Origin: Candidatus Thalassarchaeaceae archaeon
Lineage (GTDB): Archaea; Thermoplasmatota; Poseidoniia; Poseidoniales; Thalassarchaeaceae
Reading direction: 5' to 3'
DNA: 64,000 nt
Assembly: GCA_029250605.1 (NCBI GenBank)
Contig: JAQXEZ010000008.1
Location: 111,770 to 175,769 of the forward strand
Shown here: positions 19,126 to 28,532 of the stretch, in pieces
Position numbering within the stretch: the first letter of the stretch is position 1
How the letters are laid out: the number at the start of each line of letters is the position of its first letter
The notes under the pieces: model-generated
Seen by the model: only the letters and a program-made list of their open reading frames with translations
Databases searched by the model: none
What the model was told of the DNA's origin: nothing
Position numbers and translations under genes: made by a program

Positions 19126-20171
19126 TTCTCAGACCCCCTAGCAATAGCCCATTCGATGATGCAGGATTGTGGATCGAAGTCTCTCAGCTTGTCAAGCATC
19201 AGTCCTGAAATCGCCTTTTCGACAATTGTTTTTTCATCAATTTCGCCCTTATCATTATTGTAATAATTGCCAGCGGATTTCATTGCACTCAATGGCACTA
19301 GTCCAACCAATTCTCCCGCAGTCACATTTAGTCCGATCTTTTTCGCCTCAACGCGAATAGCTTCTGTTACTTCATGGAGCCCCGTAACGTCATAATCAAG
19401 GAGATTCATCGATACCTGTGCCGTAGAAGGGTCGTACATCCATCCTGCGGCCTGTAATGACTGAAATATTCCAGGGTTTCTGATGGGCTTACCATCGTCT
19501 CCAATAACCTTCTCACCATTTTCGTCCTTCACTAGTGACCCACTAGTCCTAATCTTAGACGCAATAGAGTTAGCCTTTGACTTGTCATCAGTATCTAGAT
19601 TTACATTATAGGCAATTAGTATAGTCCTAGCCCCAGTAGCGGTCACGCCCATCTTAGGCTTAAATTCTGATGGGCCGTAATCAGGTTTCCACTCAGGAGA
19701 AATTACCTTTTCTGCCATTCCCTCGTACTGGCCTCTACGAATATCCGGAAGCCTAGACCTCTGTGGGGTTCTTGCTGCTTCGGCATAGAGGTAAACAGGT
19801 AAATCGAGCTCTTCAGATACCGTATTTGCGTATCTCTCGGAGAGTGTAACGCAATCTTCCATGGAGATCCCTTGGATTGGAATGAATGGGACTACATCCA
19901 CTGCGCCCATCCTAGCATGCTCCCCAGAGTGTTCCCTCATATCTATGAGATCAGTTGCAATACGGGTACATTCGATTACAGTTTCCAATACTTCCTCTGG
20001 CCCACCTACCATTGTCACTACTGTCCTGTTGAAGTCGTGACCCATGTCAACATCGAGTAGTGAGACGCCATTTGTCTCCCTAATCGGCCTAGTAATTTGC
20101 TCAATTAGTTGCTTATCCCTTCCTTCGCTAAAATTCGGGACGCACTCAACTAGGGTTCCCTGCATGGACAT
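19122..20171 (-). CDS. ftcD: Glutamate formimidoyltransferase
   Basis: LVECVPNFSEGRDKQLIEQI; DVDMGHDFNRTVVTMVG; HARMGAVDVVPFIPI; SMNLLDYDVTGLHEV. Confidence 0.93.
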   Translation of the reverse strand: MSMQGTLVECVPNFSEGRDKQLIEQITRPIRETNGVSLLDVDMGHDFNRTVVTMVGGPEEVLETVIECTRIATDLIDMREHSGEHARMGAVDVVPFIPIQGISMEDCVTLSERYANTVSEELDLPVYLYAEAARTPQRSRLPDIRRGQYEGMAEKVISPEWKPDYGPSEFKPKMGVTATGARTILIAYNVNLDTDDKSKANSIASKIRTSGSLVKDENGEKVIGDDGKPIRNPGIFQSLQAAGWMYDPSTAQVSMNLLDYDVTGLHEVTEAIRVEAKKIGLNVTAGELVGLVPLSAMKSAGNYYNNDKGEIDEKTIVEKAISGLMLDKLRDFDPQSCIIEWAIARGSEN

Positions 20172-20201
20172 TGGAAGTGACTGCTCGTCAAGATATTTTG
20201 C

Positions 20202-21434
20202 TTATCCGTAGATTCCCTCGGAATTGGTTTCGTTGGACCCCTTCCTATTATCCTCGACCTTCTTTATCGCCCATATGAAATCGGATTTCTTTACGGACTT
20301 GCGGCCGCTAGATATTGCCGAAATTCCGGCTTCAACGACAGCAGACTTAATCTCAGCTCCACTAAATCCCTCAGACATTGAAGCCAATGATCTATTTTCC
20401 ACATCATTGGCCGTTGGCATTGAACTTGTATGCACAGAGTAGATAGCTTCCCTAGCATCCAAATCTGGAATAGGGATCTTAATTATTCTGTCAAATCTAC
20501 CTGGACGTAGAAGAGCAGCGTCGAGCAGTTCCGGGCGATTAGTTGCTGCAATAACCTTGACATTATCCAGACTCTCGAATCCATCTAACTCGGAAAGCAG
20601 TTGCATCAGAGTCCTCTGGACCTCACGATCCCCAGAAGTAGCGACGTCGAGCCTCTTGGAACCAATAGAGTCGATTTCATCAATGAAGATGATTGCAGGG
20701 GACTTCTGCCTTGCCATTTCGAACAGTTCCCTCACCATTCTGCCGCCCTCGCCAATGTACTTCTGGGCTAATTCTGCTCCCACTAGACCAAGAAATACGG
20801 CATTGGTGGAGTTTGCCACAGCCTTAGCCAGCATTGTCTTTCCAGTCCCGGGGGGACCTGTTAGTAGAACTCCTTTTGGAGGATCGATCCCGAAATCAGA
20901 GAATGCCTCAGGGTTCTCGAAGGGTAGCTCGATGGCCTCCTTCAGCTCCCTGATTTGTTTCTCTAGGCCGCCTATGGAAGAGTAATGAACATCTGGCGAG
21001 TCGATGATCTCCGCATTGCTAACTAATGGATCCCAAGAGTCGGAAAGTATCTCCACGACAGACAGAGTATCCTGATTTAGCGCCACTCTGGTCCCCGGTT
21101 TGATTTTTGTACTATCTAGCCGACGATTGATTGAGACTAGGAAGACTGTGCCATTGGAACTCCTGACAATTGCTTGCTCGTTGACCACATCCTGGATGTA
21201 ACCGATGATTAACGGAGGAGTGCGGATGTTGCTTAGCTCCTCTTCAAGTCTATTCGATCGCTTCTTTAGCTGTGTGAGTTCATTCTCTAGGAATAGCTTC
21301 TCTGTCAATAGCTGCTGAGCCTTGTCAGAAAGTTCCCGATAGTCCTTCGATAGTCTGTCTAGAGCACCTTTGTGAGGCTCTTTGTTGTCGAGGACATCGA
21401 TCCCACTTGGTTTCTCATCCGCCTCGGAGGCCAT
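20202..21434 (-). CDS. pan: Proteasome-activating nucleotidase (PAN)
   Basis: GVLLTGPPGTGKTMLAKAVAN; FIDEIDSIGSKR; IAATNRPELLDAALLRPGRFDR; C-terminal IYG fits the HbYX proteasome-docking motif. Confidence 0.93.
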   Translation of the reverse strand: MASEADEKPSGIDVLDNKEPHKGALDRLSKDYRELSDKAQQLLTEKLFLENELTQLKKRSNRLEEELSNIRTPPLIIGYIQDVVNEQAIVRSSNGTVFLVSINRRLDSTKIKPGTRVALNQDTLSVVEILSDSWDPLVSNAEIIDSPDVHYSSIGGLEKQIRELKEAIELPFENPEAFSDFGIDPPKGVLLTGPPGTGKTMLAKAVANSTNAVFLGLVGAELAQKYIGEGGRMVRELFEMARQKSPAIIFIDEIDSIGSKRLDVATSGDREVQRTLMQLLSELDGFESLDNVKVIAATNRPELLDAALLRPGRFDRIIKIPIPDLDAREAIYSVHTSSMPTANDVENRSLASMSEGFSGAEIKSAVVEAGISAISSGRKSVKKSDFIWAIKKVEDNRKGSNETNSEGIYG

Positions 21435-21503
21435 GTTGTTCACACTAAACGGATACTTATGACCCCTGCGAAGGACTATGATGCTCAATCGTATCGGCAA
21501 TGC

Positions 21504-22085
21504 ATGGGTGCGTGCGAGCTCTGTGGGGCCGAGGGAATCGCTACAAAGAGGGCGAAGATTCCCAAGCCTGTGGGGTATAATTCGATGCTCGAGTGCTGCA
21601 ATAGATGCATTGACTCCATGGGACTAATTGTTGAGGCAGCAAGGGTACCAACGGACATCCCCACCGCAGAACCCCAAAGCGTTGTCTCGGGGAAAGGAAT
21701 CTCCGGAGTGGACATCATGACAAAGGATGATTTGGAGCTAGCAAACGACTTTCATTCGCGAATCCGCAATGCTAGGAAGCATAGGGATCTTTCCCAGGAA
21801 GACCTTGCCAAACAGATGAATGAGAAGATTGGTGTCATTCAGAAGGCAGAGAATGGAATAAGACCGACTGACTCACTACTAAACAAGTTCGAAAAGGCAC
21901 TAGAAATCGGACTATTCGTCGAGTCGGTTTCCCATGCCCATACAATGGTGGCTTCCGAGACCGATAGGCAGATGACCATCTCAGATGCGAAAAATACGTC
22001 TGAGTCTGAGCCCAAGAAGAAGCAGAAGAAGAAGAAGGGCAGAAGGCTAGGGGTCTCTCGATCTGGTGCAAGATCTAGGAGATAG
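21504..22085 (+). CDS. Multiprotein bridging factor 1 (aMBF1): zinc ribbon plus HTH plus basic tail
   Basis: MGACELCGAEG...CCNRC; HSRIRNARKHRDLSQEDLAKQMNEKIGVIQKAENGIRPTDSLLNKFEKAL; tail KKKKGRRLGVSRSGARSRR. Confidence 0.9.
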   Translation: MGACELCGAEGIATKRAKIPKPVGYNSMLECCNRCIDSMGLIVEAARVPTDIPTAEPQSVVSGKGISGVDIMTKDDLELANDFHSRIRNARKHRDLSQEDLAKQMNEKIGVIQKAENGIRPTDSLLNKFEKALEIGLFVESVSHAHTMVASETDRQMTISDAKNTSESEPKKKQKKKKGRRLGVSRSGARSRR

Positions 22086-22629
22086 GGTCGTGGAAGAAGT
22101 CCCGCTCCATGTGATTCATCTCGACCAAGATGACCCGCGCAAATGCACAGCTAGGAAGATGCATGCGAATGGCCTTGTAGAGTTGCACGAATCCATAGCA
22201 AGAGCACCCAAGAGGGGTTATCTCCTAGATCCCAAATCAACAACCATACTTGGACCGGAAGATCGCGGCCTCATTTCTATTGGGGCTGCGGTTGTTGTTC
22301 TAGACTGCTCATGGAAGAGGATCGATGAATCCTTGGAGGAAATTGCTGGAAGTACTAGTCTCGAAGGGAGGATATTACCAGCATTACTAGCTGCAAATCC
22401 AGTTTCCTGGGGGAGAGTCGGCAGGTTGTCCTCTGTAGAGGCGATTGCTGCTACCTTGGCAATACTGGGTCATGACGAACAAGCCTCTAGGGTTCTAGAG
22501 CCATTCCAATTCGGGCAGCAGTTCCTAGATCTGAACAGAGAGCCACTAGAGGCATACGCCATTGCTGAGTCAAGAGATGAGGTTGCTGCAATACAATCAG
22601 AATTCTTCACAATGGAAAGTGAATCATAG
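22066..22629 (+). CDS. tsr3: 16S rRNA aminocarboxypropyltransferase Tsr3 (DUF367)
   Basis: LDQDDPRKCTARKMHANGLVELHESIARAPKRGYLLDP; LDCSWKRIDE; RILPALLAANPVSWGRVGRLSSVEAIAATL. Confidence 0.92.
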   Translation: MQDLGDRVVEEVPLHVIHLDQDDPRKCTARKMHANGLVELHESIARAPKRGYLLDPKSTTILGPEDRGLISIGAAVVVLDCSWKRIDESLEEIAGSTSLEGRILPALLAANPVSWGRVGRLSSVEAIAATLAILGHDEQASRVLEPFQFGQQFLDLNREPLEAYAIAESRDEVAAIQSEFFTMESES

Positions 22630-22655
22630 AGTTACCTGAATGAGGTGTTCGTGTA

Positions 22656-22682
22656 CAGGACGGGGAGTTTCCCCCCGTCCTG
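22656..22682. terminator. GC-rich hairpin between convergent genes, candidate transcription end or stabilising element
   Basis: CAGGACGGGG-AGTTTCC-CCCCGTCCTG, perfect 10-bp stem between tsr3 (+) and the MIP-like gene (-). Confidence 0.5.
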
Positions 22683-22714
22683 CTTGCGATAATTACTCTT
22701 CACGGTAAACAGTT

Positions 22715-23317
22715 TCAGAGATTTTCGTCGATTTTAGCGCCAACAAGGGCTCCTAGACCAACGAATAGGCCATCACAGACCCAGTTCACCAGTGTGTCGG
22801 CGATCCCGTCACCAGCACTGGCTATTGATGCGCCCATATTGTGGGCTCCGGTCAGAGTCATTGCTCCTCCCAGTACCATTAGGCCAAATGCGCTAGCCCA
22901 GGCACTGTTGCACCTTGTGTGGACCTGCCACCAAACAGCACCAGCAGCTATCATGCCAATTACCGACCAGATAGTCGCTTTCTCGGCGATGTCTGGTAAC
23001 CACATATCTGTTGCTACCCAATCTGGTCCAACGTCGCCAAACTGGGTAGCTAATAGTATGCCTAGCATCGCACCGACGGCTTGCGCAACCAAGCGCATCC
23101 CGTTGGCCATCCAGTTGCCTTCAGTGTCTCCCATGTCCCCTGTCATCATGTGACTCCAGGTAACAACGGGAAGCACGTGAGCGCCGGAGAAGGCCATCCA
23201 CACGACAGCGAGAGCGACTGCTCCCTCTAACGTGCCCAGACCCATTCCAAACACCATCCACGATAGCACAAAGGCGCCACCTATTTCTGCTTTCATTGCA
23301 TTCATATCTACGTTCAT
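22715..23317 (-). CDS. Aquaporin (MIP)-like membrane protein with non-canonical pore motifs
   Basis: About 6 TM helices; SGAHVLPVVTW sits where SGAHxNPAVT is expected and TGAHNMGAS where TGxxxNPAR is expected. Confidence 0.6.
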   Translation of the reverse strand: MNVDMNAMKAEIGGAFVLSWMVFGMGLGTLEGAVALAVVWMAFSGAHVLPVVTWSHMMTGDMGDTEGNWMANGMRLVAQAVGAMLGILLATQFGDVGPDWVATDMWLPDIAEKATIWSVIGMIAAGAVWWQVHTRCNSAWASAFGLMVLGGAMTLTGAHNMGASIASAGDGIADTLVNWVCDGLFVGLGALVGAKIDENL

Positions 23318-23495
23318 TTTTTCATCTCCTCGTATACACGAGTGACTTCGTCTCGTTTCCCTGCACTATATAATAGAGAAGGTGCTCGACCTGCGAAAAA
23401 CGGCTAAAAACACACTTTTTCCAAATATCCGGTGTAACTAACTACACCTAGTATATTTTACTAAAATGAGTGTGGATTAGTACAGTAATTTTCGT

Positions 23496-23903
23496 TCATT
23501 TGACTTCATCCGTGTAGTCAGTGACTCGGATTCCAAGCTTACCTGTCCTGGCCTTCCTAGTCATGACTTTGTCCATCTTCTTGTGGAATTCGTCCTCAAG
23601 ATCGACGTTCATTGCCAGAGAGTGCCCGAGTATCAGAATCAGAAGGTCGGCTAGCTCCTCGGCCGCCTCCTCGTCGGGCTTGCCCTTCGTAATGGCTGCT
23701 GATAGTTCTCCCAGTTCCTCCACAGTGAGGGCGATTCGGAATCCCATGTCGTGTCCATGATTCTCGTCATCTGAGAACCTGTGCTTGTGGTGGAAAGTAG
23801 CAACCCTGGCCATCATTGTCGACCAAGCCCCATCGGGCACCTCACCATGCTCCACCTGCAACCAATCATCTACACTCAGCCTCCCCGCCATGGCAATGGA
23901 CAA
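23496..23903 (-). CDS. MazG-like nucleotide pyrophosphohydrolase
   Basis: IALTVEELGELSAAITKGKPDEEAAEELADLLILILGHSLAMNVDLEDEFHKKMDKVMTR (EExxE...ExxD). Confidence 0.85.
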   Translation of the reverse strand: MSIAMAGRLSVDDWLQVEHGEVPDGAWSTMMARVATFHHKHRFSDDENHGHDMGFRIALTVEELGELSAAITKGKPDEEAAEELADLLILILGHSLAMNVDLEDEFHKKMDKVMTRKARTGKLGIRVTDYTDEVK

Positions 23904-23930
23904 ACTAGGGACTCCATCAAGATAGTTGCA

Positions 23931-24689
23931 CTAGTTGATGTCTTCAAGGAGGGCTGTAATGCAACTGGAAACCACATCCCTCATTTGGGAGGCCATCGCG
24001 TCCACTGCCTCGTGATTGATCTCTGCATCCGGCTTCCCGGGAGTCCTCCCCGCAGCCCAGTTAGAAGAGCACACTAGGGAAACATGGGCGATTCCAGTCT
24101 CTGAAACTAGCCTCTGCTCGGGACCAAGGGTCATGCCCACAACATGGGCACCGAGCCTCTGTAGTGCATCTATCTCAGATGGACTCTCGAACTGCGGGCC
24201 CACGCATTGGGCTACCACCAAACCTGTTGGAGATGTGCCCTGACTCTCTATGAGCACTGTCTCGCAAACGGAAGAATATCGTTGATCGAATGGCCGAGTC
24301 CGATCTGCATGAATCGCATCGTCATCGTGAAATGTCCATGGCTTGATAGATAGATCAAGGATGTCGCTGGCAATTCCCACGGCACCTGGTGGCATTGACT
24401 CTATCATCGATCCTACAGAGTTCACGCTAACGATTAGATCTGGTTTGCAACTGGAGGTTGCATGCACGTTCGCACGATGCTCGATTGCATGAGGGGGGGT
24501 TCTTGATTCGTCATTTGAGTGGTGCCTATCTATCACAAACACCTGACCAAGTTCGTGAGTCACCGATGAGATGGGTACGTCACCCCAATTAGACTCTGCA
24601 ATCATTGAGCTCGAAGTGGATGTTGTAGTTTCTAGAGTACTCGAGAATGCACTCATCCCGGTTCCACAAATCACCGCGATGCGGGACAT
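23931..24689 (-). CDS. Purine nucleoside / S-methylthioadenosine phosphorylase family protein
   Basis: MSRIAVICGTGMS; IVSVNSVGSMIESMPPGAVGIASDILDLSI; VAQCVGPQFESPSEIDALQRLGAHVVGMTLGPEQRLVSETGIAHVSLVCSSNWAAG. Confidence 0.82.
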   Translation of the reverse strand: MSRIAVICGTGMSAFSSTLETTTSTSSSMIAESNWGDVPISSVTHELGQVFVIDRHHSNDESRTPPHAIEHRANVHATSSCKPDLIVSVNSVGSMIESMPPGAVGIASDILDLSIKPWTFHDDDAIHADRTRPFDQRYSSVCETVLIESQGTSPTGLVVAQCVGPQFESPSEIDALQRLGAHVVGMTLGPEQRLVSETGIAHVSLVCSSNWAAGRTPGKPDAEINHEAVDAMASQMRDVVSSCITALLEDIN

Positions 24690-24693
24690 CGAC

Positions 24694-25587
24694 TCACTCC
24701 GAGAGTCTTGAGATTAGATCGGCCTTCTTCCCTGAGACTGGCTTGCCGGCTTCCTTCAGCAGTTCCTTTAGCTGTGCCACGGTCATTGACTCGTAGTCGG
24801 CATCGTCGGACTTCACAGAATCTTGATCTTCATCACCAGAATCATCCACGGCTTCCTCGTCAGAGTCAGCCTCATTTTGTGATTCATCGGCAACGTCCTC
24901 GTCCTCTAGAGTCTCCTCTTCCTGCTGCTTTGCCACCTTCTCCTCGGCCTTTATCTCCTCCAGAGTGGGGCCGTCGTCAACCACAACTCCGTCCTGGATA
25001 AGCTGACTGCGCCTGAAGAAAACTGCCCTAACTGGTTGAATTTTGGAGACTGCCGTGGAGACTGTCTCCTCCAAGGAGCCATCCATTAGGGCCTTCTGGA
25101 CCTTTATCCATGTAGACTGGGCACAGAACTTGACTACCTCGTTCCTGGTTACGATCCGAGACTCATGCTTCTGACTAGCCTTGACACTTGACCTTGTAAC
25201 GATGAGTGGCTTAATCCTGACAAAGAAGCCGTCGTCGGTGACGACATCAATAGTATCGTCTATTTTCCCTCTTTCCCTCCGAATCTGCCTTCTGACGAAG
25301 TCCTTCATGACATCGTGACCAATGAACTCGGTGATGGCGTCGTTTCCAACAATTTCCTTGATTCGGAACTTGATCTTGACGTGCATCTTCGTGAAGTCGC
25401 CATCCAACTCATTCTGCATGATCTCGAATGGTCTTCCCAGTAGCATCTCTTCTTCCTCGGCAATTGTCTCGCCGATTACCTTGAATGACCATGGATTCCG
25501 AGGGGCCCTGATAGAGAACCACCTCTTGGACTTCCACTTGTCCTTCTGCCTACGAGCTGCTGCTCTCGCTGATGCTCCTTTGGCCAT
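24694..25587 (-). CDS. rps3ae: 30S ribosomal protein S3Ae (eS1) with acidic linker and C-terminal SAP domain
   Basis: KRWFSIRAPRNPWSFKVIGETIAEEEEMLLGRPFE...; C-terminus YESMTVAQLKELLKEAGKPVSGKKADLISRLSE. Confidence 0.92.
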   Translation of the reverse strand: MAKGASARAAARRQKDKWKSKRWFSIRAPRNPWSFKVIGETIAEEEEMLLGRPFEIMQNELDGDFTKMHVKIKFRIKEIVGNDAITEFIGHDVMKDFVRRQIRRERGKIDDTIDVVTDDGFFVRIKPLIVTRSSVKASQKHESRIVTRNEVVKFCAQSTWIKVQKALMDGSLEETVSTAVSKIQPVRAVFFRRSQLIQDGVVVDDGPTLEEIKAEEKVAKQQEEETLEDEDVADESQNEADSDEEAVDDSGDEDQDSVKSDDADYESMTVAQLKELLKEAGKPVSGKKADLISRLSE

Positions 25588-25655
25588 TGAAACGTCTCCA
25601 TATTGCGGGGGCTACCCCGTTTGCGGGCCGTCCGACCTGCAACCAGTATTTGAAC

Positions 25656-26150
25656 GGAATGCTACGGATATCGATGCCCATGGAACGCATTCAAGTCACG
25701 TCAGCGTCTGGGCGGGGCATGAGCCTCCATGGCGGTGAATGGAGAATACATGCGAGTGCCGTTGAAGAAGGTAAAGTGATCGAAGATGCCCTTAGTTGGC
25801 TGAGTGGGGGATTATCTGAAATTATCATCCACAAGGAAAAGTCAACATTAGGAGCCCCGATGCAGATGATAAGCGTGAAGATGAAGGGGAAGCAAGCACT
25901 ATCCTCATTGGGAAGAGTGGAAAATGAGTCTTTGGTTTCCATGCTCGAAAGGGGATTAGACAATAGAGTAGACGAGGACAAGTTCCTGCATGTAAGACTG
26001 AGACTAGACAAGCTTGTACAGGGACATGGGGTCGTATCACAGAATTCAAACGAACCTGTTGCTAAGGGGAAGTTCAAGTTGGAAGTTTACCCTGGACAGG
26101 AGGCGAATGAGGTTGCAGAGGATTTACTAATGGGATTGATTGGAGAATAA
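25656..26150 (+). CDS. COG1325-like RNA-binding protein (exosome-associated family)
   Basis: IRVTSASGRG-like start; IHASAVEEGKVIEDALSWLSGGLSEIIIHKEKSTLGAPMQMISVKMKGK resembles the COG1325/DUF54 pattern; start uncertain. Confidence 0.5.
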   Translation, partial: GMLRISMPMERIQVTSASGRGMSLHGGEWRIHASAVEEGKVIEDALSWLSGGLSEIIIHKEKSTLGAPMQMISVKMKGKQALSSLGRVENESLVSMLERGLDNRVDEDKFLHVRLRLDKLVQGHGVVSQNSNEPVAKGKFKLEVYPGQEANEVAEDLLMGLIGE

Positions 26151-26192
26151 TACAAGAATTCATATGCTAATTACTCGGGCATTTGCCTCATT

Positions 26193-26471
26193 ATGACCCA
26201 CGTAGTAACCAGTGCTTGTGTAAGGTGCAAATACCAAGATTGCGTACATGTCTGCCCAGTAGAAGCATTTAGGGAAGCCGAAGAATATCTAGTGATAGAT
26301 CCCGATGAGTGCATAGACTGTGCGGCATGCATTCCTGAGTGCCCAGAAGAGGCAATCTACGCTGATAGTGATTTACCAGACGAAGAAATGGAATGGTTGG
26401 AGAAGAATGAGGAAGAGTCCCCCAATCTACCCATAGCAGAGGGAGATTCTCCTGTTCTGGCTGATAGTTAG
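26193..26471 (+). CDS. 7Fe-type ferredoxin (FdxA-like)
   Basis: CVRCKYQDCVHVCPVEAF...DPDECIDCAACIPECPEEAI. Confidence 0.92.
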   Translation: MTHVVTSACVRCKYQDCVHVCPVEAFREAEEYLVIDPDECIDCAACIPECPEEAIYADSDLPDEEMEWLEKNEEESPNLPIAEGDSPVLADS

Positions 26472-26521
26472 GAAAATTGCCCCCCACATAGGTTCATCAA
26501 TACGTGCCCAGAGGAATCTGT

Positions 26522-27511
26522 ATGCCTCAAAGAGTTGAGTTGGGAAATATGAGGCATGGGACAGAGCTTCTCAAGAGGGGTTTTGCGAAGATGCAGGAAG
26601 GCGGCGTAGTGATGGATGTCGTTACTCCCGAACAGGCCCACATAGCCGAGGATGCTGGTGCCGTATCAGTAATGGCTCTAGAGAGGGTCCCGGCGGATAT
26701 TCGATCTTCTGGCGGAGTAGCAAGGATGAGCCATCCAAAATTGATCAAGGAGATCATTGAGACCACTAGCATTCCAGTTATGGCAAAGACCAGAATAGGC
26801 CACGATGAAGAGGCTAGAGTACTGGAGGCGCTTGGGGTAGACATGATTGACGAATCCGAGGTGCTAACTCCCGCAGACCCGTTCTACCACATCCCCAAAA
26901 ATGACTTCACAATTCCATTCGTTTGCGGCTGCACCAGTCTTGGAGAGGCGGTTAGAAGGGTAGCTGAAGGCGCAGCGATGATTAGGACAAAAGGAGAAGC
27001 AGGCACGGGAAATGTTGTGAGTGCGGTCAAGCATGCTAGACTCCTAGCAACTGAAATTGAGACTTCGAAAAATGTAGATTCAAATGCGCGTGAGGAAATT
27101 GTGGAGAAGATGCTTGATGGGTACAGAAGACTGGAGAAATCATCTGAAATAGGGGCTAGAGTGGAAACTACTCCCTTCGGGAGCCTCGAAGAAGTCAGGA
27201 AGGAAGTAGCATCCGTTCTCGATGAAGTATCGGACTTAGGACGCCTGCCAGTGGTAACTTTCTCGGCTGGAGGCATAGCAACTCCTGCTGACGCATCTCT
27301 GATGATGAAGCATGGCATGGATGGGATTTTCGTTGGATCCGGTATCTTCAAGAGTTCTGATCCGACAAGAACTGCTGAGGCAATTGTGCTTGCGACGCAT
27401 CACTTCGAAGACGCAGTAGTAGTTGCTGAAGCTTGTGAGATGGTTGGAGAGGCAATGCCGGGACTAGAAATAGACGCACTGGAGACTAGGCTCGAGGAAC
27501 GAGGTTGGTAG
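26522..27511 (+). CDS. pdxS: Pyridoxal 5'-phosphate synthase PdxS
   Basis: [93 protein letters not shown]. Confidence 0.96.
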   Translation: MPQRVELGNMRHGTELLKRGFAKMQEGGVVMDVVTPEQAHIAEDAGAVSVMALERVPADIRSSGGVARMSHPKLIKEIIETTSIPVMAKTRIGHDEEARVLEALGVDMIDESEVLTPADPFYHIPKNDFTIPFVCGCTSLGEAVRRVAEGAAMIRTKGEAGTGNVVSAVKHARLLATEIETSKNVDSNAREEIVEKMLDGYRRLEKSSEIGARVETTPFGSLEEVRKEVASVLDEVSDLGRLPVVTFSAGGIATPADASLMMKHGMDGIFVGSGIFKSSDPTRTAEAIVLATHHFEDAVVVAEACEMVGEAMPGLEIDALETRLEERGW

Positions 27512-28498
27512 CTAGCTCTTCCTACCTCGAGAAGTACCCAGCTTTCTTGGTTTTCTCTTTGGCTTCGTTTTTTCTTCCTTAGTTTCGCTAGTATCAGTTC
27601 CTACGATGCCACCGAAGGTGATTGATTCTCCTCCGAGAAGCTTGGCGGAAAGAGATTCTGCGAGTTCTTCGTTTTGATCGGGACCTCTGAGTGCCTGCCT
27701 GACGGATTTATTGTGGTCCTTGACTAACCTCTCCCTCTCCTCGTGCTGTGAACGGATCTCGCTACGAATCTCATTCACCTTGGAGAGTAGTTCGACTAAT
27801 CCCTTGTGAGCCTCGTCGGCCTTGCCCCTTTCTTCCACGAAAAGAGCATGTAGCCTATCGCCCTCACCTCTGAGGAAGTCCCTCTCTTCGAACAGCGGCT
27901 TAATTTCAACCCAAATCTCGTCTGCAAGACTATTCTGTTCGAGCATTAGCTTGTGCTCGTTGTCAGCTTCTGCCCTCAATCTTTGAATTGACTCATCCAT
28001 GTCACTCAGGTCGATTGAAACTATTCGCTGCTGCTCGACATGAGGGGTTAACTCGTCTCTTCGAGAAATTAAAGACCTGAGTTTCTTGATTAGGGCATTC
28101 TCCTTCTCCAAGGTTAGCGCGCCATCAGTCATGATCCGCTCCTCAATCCTCTCAATCTCGCCTACGGTTTCGGACAGCTGGATGACTACTGACTTTCCTG
28201 GTCCTTGGTCTCGTTTCCCCTTCTTTCGCGTGAATATTTCTCTAATGGTCTGCTGGATCTCGTCACGACTTGCTTGGTGAATCTTGGCCTGTGCACGTAC
28301 CTTCTTCTGTTCATCCATCCTAGATGTGATGGTTTCTTGGACCTCGTTCCTTTTATTTTGAGTTGAGTTTCGCTGATCTGCAGCCCTCTTAGCGGAATCA
28401 TTGTGTGAATCCCTCTGTCCACGAACTCTGCTTAGTTTGGACTCCATGGCATGCAACCTAGTTCGGAGATCGTCAGAGACCTCATCGTCACTATCCAT
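27512..28498 (-). CDS. Coiled-coil protein (COG1340-like) with basic RKLGTSRGRKS tail
   Basis: Heptad-rich; RGQRDSHNDSAKRAADQRNSTQNKRNEVQE; RAEADNEHKLMLEQNSLADEIW. Confidence 0.65.
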   Translation of the reverse strand: MDSDDEVSDDLRTRLHAMESKLSRVRGQRDSHNDSAKRAADQRNSTQNKRNEVQETITSRMDEQKKVRAQAKIHQASRDEIQQTIREIFTRKKGKRDQGPGKSVVIQLSETVGEIERIEERIMTDGALTLEKENALIKKLRSLISRRDELTPHVEQQRIVSIDLSDMDESIQRLRAEADNEHKLMLEQNSLADEIWVEIKPLFEERDFLRGEGDRLHALFVEERGKADEAHKGLVELLSKVNEIRSEIRSQHEERERLVKDHNKSVRQALRGPDQNEELAESLSAKLLGGESITFGGIVGTDTSETKEEKTKPKRKPRKLGTSRGRKS

Positions 28499-28532
28499 GC
28501 AATTGCGAATAGTGCCCCCTTATTGAAGAGAC

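Noticed and set aside
24708-25001. R/P/S-rich plus-strand ORF antisense to S3Ae
   Set aside because: Antisense of the acidic linker; composition artefact.
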